Below are positions 57,445-64,000 of a DNA stretch of 64,000 bases, in pieces. The notes beneath the pieces were generated by a model. The model was given only the letters and a program-made list of their open reading frames with translations. It was not told the DNA's origin and made no database searches. This stretch comes from Sphingomonas sp. NFR15. GTDB taxonomy: Bacteria; Pseudomonadota; Alphaproteobacteria; Sphingomonadales; Sphingomonadaceae. Positions within the stretch are counted from its first letter, which is position 1; each line of letters starts with the position of its first letter. The position numbers and the translations under genes were made by a program. The stretch is taken from assembly GCF_900103265.1 (NCBI RefSeq), contig NZ_FMWX01000004.1, positions 62,001-126,000 of the forward strand, given 5' to 3'.

Positions 57445-57464
57445 GTTTGGCAAGTGGGTTCATC

Positions 57465-58067
57465 ATGATGACAGGTTCGAGCGTCGCGACCCCGAAGCAG
57501 GGGCGCCGTCTTTCCAAGGCAGATCGGAGACGTCAGTTGCTCACTACTGCGCTGGACGTAATTCGTGAGGATGGCGCCGACAGCCTGACTCTCGGGCATC
57601 TGGCGGAGCGGGCAGGTGTGTCGAAGCCGGTGGTGTATGACCATTTCGGCACGCGTTCCGGGCTGCTGATCGAACTATATCGCTGGATCGACACCGAACG
57701 TGTCGAGGCATTTCGCCAGGCAATGGCGGCTGCCGACAACGATCGCGACGAGACGATCGCTTCCCTTGCGCACGCCTACATCCGCTGCGCGGCAGACCTG
57801 ACCGGGGAATTTTACGTCGTTGGTGCGGCACTCGCCGGAAGCACGGAAAAGGCAGAAGTCTATGCCGAGCTTCTCGATCAGTCCGTCGAAATGTTCGTTT
57901 CTGTTCTACGCCCGTTCAATCGACTGACCGGACCAGCGGCAACGCGGTTGTGCGTCGGCCTCGTTGGAGCGGGAGAAGCTCTGTCGGCAGCGATCGTCCG
58001 CGGCAAGCTCACCGAGGCTGATGCCATCGCGACGTTCCATGAAATCATCAGCGCCTCTGTGCCCTGA
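57465..58067 (+). CDS. TetR/AcrR-family transcriptional regulator
   Basis: 200 aa from ATG 57465 (57468 is also possible). N-terminal helix-turn-helix LTLGHLAERAGVSKPVVYDHF. The C-terminal ligand domain is unassigned. It likely represses itself and the divergent reductase pair through the two CTAC-N5-GTAG sites. Confidence 0.9.
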   Translation: MMTGSSVATPKQGRRLSKADRRRQLLTTALDVIREDGADSLTLGHLAERAGVSKPVVYDHFGTRSGLLIELYRWIDTERVEAFRQAMAAADNDRDETIASLAHAYIRCAADLTGEFYVVGAALAGSTEKAEVYAELLDQSVEMFVSVLRPFNRLTGPAATRLCVGLVGAGEALSAAIVRGKLTEADAIATFHEIISASVP

Positions 58068-58479
58068 TAAGCTGGCACGCTGGCTAGCAAGGAGCCATGC
58101 AGTGCGTCAGATCGCGACACGTTTCGTCTCGTAACCCGGTAGAGCATGGCATTCGGGAAAGCTCATGTTCTCCTGTTTATCGCTGCTGACCTGTCCTACA
58201 CGCACCATTTCCGTCATGCTGCGGCCATGCTCGTCCACCGCACCAGCGCCAAACCACACCGCCGCCCGCTTCACCAAGGGCGAGATGGCCCGCCACCCCG
58301 CACCCCAAAAGTGACACCCGCGTACGGTGCTTCCGATGAACAACCTTTGCACTCTTTCGCAGGTCATCACCTCCGAAGCGCAGCGCGCGGCCGCCCCCGA
58401 GGCGCACTGCCGCACCGCCAGCGGAACGATCCCGCCGTCGCATCATTGGCACATGCGACAGTCAACCGGAGGTTCCTCG
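58068..58479. other. Gene-free stretch between tetR and the cupredoxin-like gene
   Basis: About 410 bp. A 102-codon minus-strand frame (58107-58415) has no recognisable domain and overlaps other frames; I see no convincing gene, tRNA or repeat. Confidence 0.4.
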
Positions 58480-58878
58480 ATGAAAACCCTTGTCCTCACG
58501 CTCGCCGTGCTCGCCGCCCCCGCCGCCGCGCAGGCGCCGAACTGGGCGAAGGCGCAGCCGATCGCGATCACCATGACCGATCACGGCTTCGTGCCGCGGC
58601 GGATCGCGCTGCGGCAGGGCGCACCCTATGTGCTGCGCGTCACCAACCGGTCGAACAAGGGGCACAATCTCACGCAGGAGGCGTTCTTCGCCGCCGCGCG
58701 CGTGCGGCCGGAGGATCGTGGGATGACGCGCGACGGGCAGATCGTGCTGCGCAGCGGGGAGCGCGCGACCGTGCGGTTCCTCGCGCCGAACACGCGGCGC
58801 GGCGGCACCTATCAGTTCAGCAGCACGACGCTCGCCGATGCCAGCGACGATTACAAGGGCGTGTTCGTGATCCGGTGA
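58480..58878 (+). CDS. Cupredoxin-fold secreted protein lacking type-1 copper ligands
   Basis: 132 aa. Signal peptide (LVLTLAVLAAPAAAQ). The N-terminal beta-sandwich part DHGFVPRRIALRQGAPYVL and NRSNKGHNLTQEA resemble plastocyanin-like proteins. The Cys and second His that bind copper at the C-terminal loop are absent (GTYQFSSTTLADASDDYKG), leaving at most one ligand. It may be a non-copper relative. Confidence 0.72.
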   Translation: MKTLVLTLAVLAAPAAAQAPNWAKAQPIAITMTDHGFVPRRIALRQGAPYVLRVTNRSNKGHNLTQEAFFAAARVRPEDRGMTRDGQIVLRSGERATVRFLAPNTRRGGTYQFSSTTLADASDDYKGVFVIR

Positions 58879-58897
58879 CCGGTCGCTGCGGCGCGCC

Positions 58898-60160
58898 TCA
58901 GCGGGCGCGCCGGGCGACCGCAAGCCCGCCGAGGCTGAGCGCGCCCGCCGCGACCAGCAGCATGCCGACCGCCCACAGCCCATCGTTCTTGGCGAGCGCG
59001 GCGGCGCCCATCGGCGTCAACGCGCCGCCGATGATCCCGCCCAGGCTGAACGCGAGGCTGACGGCGGTGTAGCGCACGCCCGCCGGAAACAACTCGGGAA
59101 TGAAGCCGCCGAGCGGACCGTAGGTGAAGCCCATCACGAACAGCGCCGCCGCGAGCCATAGCCACACGCCAAACAGCGATGCCGCGCCCAGACCCGGCGC
59201 GATCGTCAGCCCGGCGACGATGCAGCCGACGAAGCCGAACGCCATCACCCGCCGCACGCCGTGCCAATCGGCAAGCACGCTCGCGACGATCACGCCAAGC
59301 GCGAGGAACAGCACCGCCGCCATCTCGATCGCCAGATACGCCTGCCGGCCATGCCCCTGCACGCTCGTCCCGTAACCGAGCGCGAACGCGGTCGAGAGAT
59401 AGAACAGCGCGTAGCAGGCGACCACGCAGAAGGTCGCCGCGAGCACCGGCTTGAGGTGATCGCGCAGCAGTTCGGCGAACGGCACGGGCGGGATGGCGTT
59501 GCGAGCCTCGGCCTCGATGAACGCGGGAGTTTCGGTGAGCTTGAGCCGCACCCACAGCCCGAGCAGCACCAGCACCGCGCTGGTCAGGAACGGCAGGCGC
59601 CAGCCCCAGGCGAGGAAATCCGCATCGCTCATCACGCTGCCGAGGATCAGGAAGAAGCCGTTGGCCGCCACGAACCCGACCGGCGCGCCGAGCGGCGGGA
59701 ACATGCCGTAGCGCATCTCCCAGCCCTTGGGCGCATTCTCGACCGCGAGCAGCGACGCCCCGCCCCATTCACCGCCAAGGCCAAGCCCCTGCCCGAAGCG
59801 CAGCACGCACAGGATCGCTGGCGCGACCCAGCCGACTTGCGCATAGGTCGGCAGGAAGGCGATCAGCACGGTCGATCCGCCCATCAGCATCAAGCTGGCG
59901 ACGAGCGTCGACTTGCGCCCGATCCGGTCGCCGAAATGGCCGAACAGCGCCGCGCCGACCGGCCGCGCGATGAACGCCACGCCGAAGACCGCATAGGAGG
60001 ACAGCAACTGCACCGCTTTGTCGGCGGCCGGGAAGAACAACGGGCCGAACACCAGAGACGCGGCGGTCGCATAGATGTAGAAATCGTAGAACTCGACCGT
60101 GGTGCCGGTCAGGCTGGCGAGCAATACGCGGGTATGCGCGGTCATCGTATGGCGAGGCAT
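58898..60160 (-). CDS. MFS transporter, MHS/ProP-like
   Basis: 420 aa, 12 hydrophobic segments. EFYDFYIYATAASLVFGPLF, GHFGDRIGRKSTL and the G-rich FGQGLGLGGEWGGAS are signatures of the metabolite:H+ symporter group (ShiA, KgtP, ProP). Substrate unknown, perhaps an organic acid or osmolyte. Confidence 0.88.
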   Translation of the reverse strand: MPRHTMTAHTRVLLASLTGTTVEFYDFYIYATAASLVFGPLFFPAADKAVQLLSSYAVFGVAFIARPVGAALFGHFGDRIGRKSTLVASLMLMGGSTVLIAFLPTYAQVGWVAPAILCVLRFGQGLGLGGEWGGASLLAVENAPKGWEMRYGMFPPLGAPVGFVAANGFFLILGSVMSDADFLAWGWRLPFLTSAVLVLLGLWVRLKLTETPAFIEAEARNAIPPVPFAELLRDHLKPVLAATFCVVACYALFYLSTAFALGYGTSVQGHGRQAYLAIEMAAVLFLALGVIVASVLADWHGVRRVMAFGFVGCIVAGLTIAPGLGAASLFGVWLWLAAALFVMGFTYGPLGGFIPELFPAGVRYTAVSLAFSLGGIIGGALTPMGAAALAKNDGLWAVGMLLVAAGALSLGGLAVARRAR

Positions 60161-60206
60161 CGCGCCTGATCGCCCGCGCGCGGCGGCGGGTCAAGCGGGT
60201 GCCGAC

Positions 60207-61088
60207 TCAGGCGAGCACCCACTCCGCGCGCGGCACGCCCTGCGCATAGAGCAAGGCGGTGAGATCGCTGTGGTCGATCCGCGCCGCCGCTGCTGCCGCG
60301 ACGATCGGCTTTGCGTGATAGGCGACGCCCAGCCCGGCCGCGCCGATCATCGCGAGATCGTTGGCGCCGTCGCCGACGGCGAGGGTCGCGTGTTCGGGCA
60401 AGCCGGAGCGGGCGGTGGCGGTGCGGAGCGTGTCGAGCTTGGCCTGCGCGCCGACGATCGGCTTGGTGACGGTTCCGCTCAGCACGCCCTCCGCGATCTC
60501 GAGCCGATTGGCGATCGCGCGGTCGAAGCCGATCCTGGCCGCGACCGGCTCGGCGAAGCGGGTGAAGCCACCCGAGACGAGGATCGCGGTCGCGCCCCAG
60601 CCGCGCATCGTCTTCACCAGCGCCTCCGCGCCGGACATGATCGTCACGCGCTCGTCGAGGCAACGCTGGATGACCGCCTCGTCAAGCCCCTTGAGCAAGG
60701 CGACACGCGCATCGAGCGCGGCTTCGAAATCGAGCTCGCCGCGCATCGCCGCCTCGGTTACGGCGGCGATCTGCGGCTTGATGCCGGCGTAATCGGCGAG
60801 TTCGTCGATGCACTCGACGGTGATCATCGTCGAATCCATGTCGGCGACGAGCAGGTGCTTGCGCCGCCCGGCGATCGGCTGGACGACGACATCGACCCCG
60901 GCGAACGCACCCTCCAGCGCCGGCCGCGCGGCATCGGGCGAGAGCGTGAAGGCGAGATCGGCGGCGTCGCCCTCGTCGAGCCAGTCGCCAGCGACGCTCG
61001 AACAACCAGCGGCGTCGAGCCGGTCGCGCGCTTCGGAAATATCGCCCGCCGTGAGGCGGCCCGGTGCTATCAACGTCGCGATGAACAT
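60207..61088 (-). CDS. serB: Phosphoserine phosphatase
   Basis: 293 aa. HAD motif I DMDSTMITVECIDELAD, motif II LVSGGFTRF, motif III with Lys, motif IV VGDGANDLAMI. An N-terminal ACT-like region. It makes serine from phosphoserine. ATG 61088 with AAGGG six bases upstream; divergent from miaA. Confidence 0.94.
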   Translation of the reverse strand: MFIATLIAPGRLTAGDISEARDRLDAAGCSSVAGDWLDEGDAADLAFTLSPDAARPALEGAFAGVDVVVQPIAGRRKHLLVADMDSTMITVECIDELADYAGIKPQIAAVTEAAMRGELDFEAALDARVALLKGLDEAVIQRCLDERVTIMSGAEALVKTMRGWGATAILVSGGFTRFAEPVAARIGFDRAIANRLEIAEGVLSGTVTKPIVGAQAKLDTLRTATARSGLPEHATLAVGDGANDLAMIGAAGLGVAYHAKPIVAAAAAARIDHSDLTALLYAQGVPRAEWVLA

Positions 61089-61111
61089 TCGTTACCCTTC
61101 GCTTTCCCTCC

Positions 61112-61180
61112 TCGTTCGTGCTGAGCCTGTCGAAGCACGTGTTCCGCAACACGCCCTTCGACAGGCTCAGGGCGAACGGG
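61112..61180. repeat. Family B palindromic repeat in the serB-miaA interval
   Basis: CTCGTTCGTGCTGAGCCTGT... and the inverted CTTCGACAGGCTCAGGGCGA; the miaA ribosome-binding site begins immediately after it. Confidence 0.85.
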
Positions 61181-61193
61181 GAGAGATGGTCGC

Positions 61194-62117
61194 ATGACCG
61201 GACTTCCCAAGGTCGCGCTCATTACAGGGCCGACCGCGAGCGGCAAGTCCGCGCTCGCGCTGGCGCTCGCCGAAACGCGCCGCGGCGTTGTCATCAACGC
61301 GGATTCCGCGCAGGTGTACCGCGATCTGCGCGTCGTCTCGGCGCGACCCTCGCCCGAGGAAGAGGCGCGCGCGCCGCACCGGCTGTTCGGCCATGTCGAC
61401 GGCGCGGATGCGGGCTATTCCGCCGCGCGCTGGGCCAGCGAGGCGCGCGACGAAATTGACGCGGCGCATGCGGCGGGCAAGCTGCCGATCCTGGTCGGAG
61501 GCACCGGGCTGTATCTGCGCACCTTGCTCGACGGAATCGCACCGGTGCCCGAGATCGACCCCGCGATCCGCGCCGAGGTGCGCGCGCTGCCGGTGGCGCA
61601 GGCGCATGCGCGGCTCGCCGCGTGCGACCCGGCGATGGCCGCGGCGCTCAACCCCGCCGACACCGCCCGCGTCGCGCGCGCGCTGGAGGTGGTGCGCTCG
61701 ACCGGGCGATCGATCGCCGACTGGCGCGCGGCCAAGCACGGCGGCATCGGCCACCGGATCGACCTCGCCGCGCTGATTCTACTGCCCGAGCGCGGCTGGC
61801 TCAACGCGCGGATCGATGCGCGCTTCGCAGCGATGGTGCGCGACGGCGCGGACGAGGTCGCCGCGCTACTCGCCCGCGCCGACGTGCCCGCCGATGCGCC
61901 AGTATGCCGCGCGATCGGCGTGCCTGAAATCGCGGCGCTGCTCGGCGGCAAACTCGACGCCGCCACCGCCGCTGCGGCGGGTGCCACCGCGACCCGCCAC
62001 TATGCCAAGCGGCAATATACGTGGTTCCGAAATCAGCCGCCGCCGAGCTGGATCCGCACCGATGAGACAGAAACATCCGAGCAGATCGTACAAATAGCAA
62101 CTTTATTACGCTCGTAG
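61194..62117 (+). CDS. miaA: tRNA dimethylallyltransferase MiaA
   Basis: 307 aa. P-loop GPTASGKS (12-19), [11 protein letters not shown], and the substrate motif [12 protein letters not shown]. It prenylates A37 of UNN-reading tRNAs. hfq is not downstream; ilvB is. Confidence 0.95.
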   Translation: MTGLPKVALITGPTASGKSALALALAETRRGVVINADSAQVYRDLRVVSARPSPEEEARAPHRLFGHVDGADAGYSAARWASEARDEIDAAHAAGKLPILVGGTGLYLRTLLDGIAPVPEIDPAIRAEVRALPVAQAHARLAACDPAMAAALNPADTARVARALEVVRSTGRSIADWRAAKHGGIGHRIDLAALILLPERGWLNARIDARFAAMVRDGADEVAALLARADVPADAPVCRAIGVPEIAALLGGKLDAATAAAAGATATRHYAKRQYTWFRNQPPPSWIRTDETETSEQIVQIATLLRS

Positions 62118-62120
62118 CGG

Positions 62121-62149
62121 TTGACGTGCATGTTTCGTGCGGGTAGCAG
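62121..62149 (+). promoter_or_regulatory. Putative promoter of ilvB
   Basis: TTGACG at 62121-62126, a 17-bp spacer and TAGCAG at 62144-62149, in the gap after miaA. A weak match to a sigma-70 promoter. Confidence 0.35.
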
Positions 62150-62203
62150 CGCCGCTCCGTCGATGTTATGCGCGCAAGGCTAAAGGCGCCAAGGAGACCT
62201 GCC

Positions 62204-63961
62204 GTGACCGAGAAGAGTGGAGCCGATATCCTGATCGAGACGCTGTGCGATCTCGGTGTGGAGATCGTGTTCGGCTACCCCGGCGGGGCGGTGTTGCCGA
62301 TCTATGACGCGATGTTCCGCTCAGGCCGGATCAAGCACATCCTGGTCCGCCACGAGCAAGCGGCGACGCATGCGGCCGAAGGCTATGCGCGCTCGACCGG
62401 CAAGCCCGGCGTCGTGCTCGTCACGTCGGGGCCGGGCGCGACCAACGCGGTCACCGGCATCACCGACGCGCTGATGGATTCGATCCCGATGGTCGTGCTG
62501 ACCGGACAGGTTCCGACCGGGCTGATCGGCACCGATGCGTTCCAGGAGGCCGACACGGTCGGCATCACGCGGCATTGCTCGAAGCACAATTATCTCGTCA
62601 AGGATCCCGCCAGGCTGGCCGAGACGGTCAAGGAGGCGTTCCATATCGCCACCTCGGGCCGCCCCGGGCCGGTCGTGGTCGATATCCCCAAGGACGTTCA
62701 GGTCGCGACCGCGCGCTACGTCAGGACGCCCGCCACCACGACCGCGACGGTCCACAAGACCTACCGCCCGCAGATCAAGGCCGATCAGGCGCTGATCGAA
62801 CAGGCGGTCGACATGCTGGCGGCGGCGGAGCGGCCGATCCTCTACACGGGCGGCGGCATCATCAACGCCGGGCCGGGCGCGAGCCAGATGCTGCGGGAAC
62901 TCGCCCGGATCACCGGCGCGCCGGTCACCTCGACGCTGATGGGGCTGGGCGCCCTCCCCGCCTCTTCGCCACAGTGGCTCGGCATGCTCGGCATGCACGG
63001 CACCTACGAAGCCAATCACGCGATGAACCAGGCCGATCTCGTCCTGTGCATCGGCGCCCGCTTCGACGACCGCGTGACCGGGCGGCTCGACGCGTTCAGC
63101 CCGAACAGCCGCAAGGTCCACATCGATATCGATCGCTCGTCGATCAACAAGAACGTCCGGGTCGACCTCGCGATCGTCGCCGATGCCGGCCGCGCGCTGG
63201 AGGATCTGGTGCGCGTGTACAAGGCGCGCCGGCATCCCAAGCCCGACCTCACCGACTGGTGGCAGCGGATCGAGACGTGGCGCGCGGTCAAGAGCCTCGG
63301 CTTCCCGGCCTCGGCCAAGGAGATCATGCCGCAGCATGCGATCCGGGCTTTGTGGGCGGCGACGCACCACCGCAACCCGATCATCACAACCGAGGTCGGC
63401 CAGCATCAGATGTGGGCGGCGCAGCACTTCGATTTCGAGAGCCCGAACAAGTGGCTGACCAGCGGTGGTCTCGGCACGATGGGCTATGGCCTGCCCGCCG
63501 CGATCGGCGCGCAGCTCGGCAATCCGGGCGCGCTGGTCATCGACATCGCCGGCGAAGCCTCGATCCAGATGAACATCCAGGAACTCGGCACCGCCACGCA
63601 ATACCGGCTGCCGGTCAAGATCTTCATCCTCAACAACCAATATATGGGGATGGTCCGCCAGTGGCAGGAGCTGACCTATTCGAGCCGCTATTCGGAAAGC
63701 TATTCGGACGCGCTGCCCGATTTCGTCCGGCTCGGCGAGGCTTACGGGTGGAAGGGCATCCGCATCGAGGGGCCGGACCAGCTCGACGGTGGCATCGCCG
63801 AGATGCTCGCCTATGACGGGCCGGTGATCGTCGATTGCCGGGTCGCGCAGCTCACCAACTGCTTCCCGATGATCCCGAGCGGCGCCGCCCATACCGACAT
63901 GCTGCTCTATTCGAGCGAAGTGTCGGGCGAGATGGACGACAGCGCGAAGGCGCTGGTGTGA
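62204..63961 (+). CDS. ilvB: Acetolactate synthase large subunit
   Basis: 585 aa from GTG 62204, seven bases after AAGGAG; an in-frame ATG at 62168 lacks this signal. TPP enzyme: catalytic Glu in LVRHEQAATHAAEGYAR; TPP-binding GD-type loop in VIDIAGEASIQMNIQELGTA. It makes acetolactate/acetohydroxybutyrate for branched-chain amino acids. ilvN would be expected after the window edge. Confidence 0.95.
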   Translation: MTEKSGADILIETLCDLGVEIVFGYPGGAVLPIYDAMFRSGRIKHILVRHEQAATHAAEGYARSTGKPGVVLVTSGPGATNAVTGITDALMDSIPMVVLTGQVPTGLIGTDAFQEADTVGITRHCSKHNYLVKDPARLAETVKEAFHIATSGRPGPVVVDIPKDVQVATARYVRTPATTTATVHKTYRPQIKADQALIEQAVDMLAAAERPILYTGGGIINAGPGASQMLRELARITGAPVTSTLMGLGALPASSPQWLGMLGMHGTYEANHAMNQADLVLCIGARFDDRVTGRLDAFSPNSRKVHIDIDRSSINKNVRVDLAIVADAGRALEDLVRVYKARRHPKPDLTDWWQRIETWRAVKSLGFPASAKEIMPQHAIRALWAATHHRNPIITTEVGQHQMWAAQHFDFESPNKWLTSGGLGTMGYGLPAAIGAQLGNPGALVIDIAGEASIQMNIQELGTATQYRLPVKIFILNNQYMGMVRQWQELTYSSRYSESYSDALPDFVRLGEAYGWKGIRIEGPDQLDGGIAEMLAYDGPVIVDCRVAQLTNCFPMIPSGAAHTDMLLYSSEVSGEMDDSAKALV

Positions 63962-63974
63962 TGATCCCAACGAA

Positions 63975-64000
63975 CGTCGCCCCGGCGCAGGCCGGGGCCG
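63975..64000. repeat. Family A palindromic repeat cut by the window edge
   Basis: CGTCGCCCCGGCGCAGGCCG... begins 14 bp after the ilvB stop; the inverted half would lie beyond position 64000. Confidence 0.7.

Noticed and set aside
58107..58415. 102-codon minus-strand frame in the gap before the cupredoxin-like gene
   Set aside because: No ribosome-binding site, no domain, and it shares the sequence with other equally poor frames.

Overview
The window looks like chromosomal DNA of a sphingomonad (Alphaproteobacteria, Sphingomonas or a close relative). The basis is very high GC content, alphaproteobacterial gene orders, a type II secretion operon of the sphingomonad type, an ornithine decarboxylase beside a deoxyhypusine-synthase-like enzyme (sym-homospermidine is the classic polyamine of Sphingomonas), and dispersed palindromic repeats of the kind common in these genomes. 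I saw no rRNA, insertion sequence, prophage or CRISPR array. Most genes are housekeeping, and most long antisense reading frames are GC-driven shadows.

Layout. 1-6.1 kb: a truncated FkbH-like protein, a membrane-anchored GH12-like protein, and a translationally coupled minus-strand trio (YihY membrane protein, HAD phosphatase, MaoC/SDR fusion). 6.1-11.8 kb: a 2OG-Fe(II) oxygenase, the SRP RNA gene, a small secreted protein, ferredoxin plus two tandem cysteine desulfurases, an alpha/beta hydrolase and a threonine dehydratase. 11.8-14.7 kb: polyamine genes (decarboxylase with a terminator-like leader, then the DHS-like synthase) and a glycine-zipper protein. 14.7-25 kb: recR, fmt, truA, then the minus-strand chain ilvD, lipoprotein, nnr, RlmD-type methyltransferase, followed by ispE and ETF-QO. 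24.9-28 kb: a degenerate UDG-like protein, lytic transglycosylase, moaB and tRNA-His.

28.1-39.4 kb is a contiguous type II secretion operon, gspC to gspN, on the minus strand. It is followed upstream by tRNA-Val, the HU gene and the protein-quality-control block lon, clpX, clpP, tig, with an M1 peptidase and a GT2 glycosyltransferase interspersed, and then tRNA-Leu. 50-55.5 kb: two tiny proteins, an M48 protease trio, a lone receiver-domain protein, an RsuA/RluB-type pseudouridine synthase and rsmD. 55.7-58.1 kb: a TetR regulator divergent from a quinone-reductase/saccharopine-dehydrogenase-like pair, with two matching operator palindromes between them. 58.4-64 kb: a cupredoxin-like protein, an MFS transporter, serB, miaA and ilvB, with the window ending just before the expected ilvN.

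The most unusual signals are: (i) palindromic repeats lying inside coding sequence, in frame in fmt and supplying the prepilin leaders of GspI and GspJ; (ii) a terminator-like hairpin plus short upstream ORF in the ornithine decarboxylase leader; (iii) a GH12-like protein keeping both catalytic glutamates at family spacing; (iv) a trigger factor with a His-rich, SlyD-like tail; (v) a UDG-family and a cupredoxin-family protein that have lost their metal ligands; (vi) a paired CTAC-N5-GTAG operator for the TetR module.
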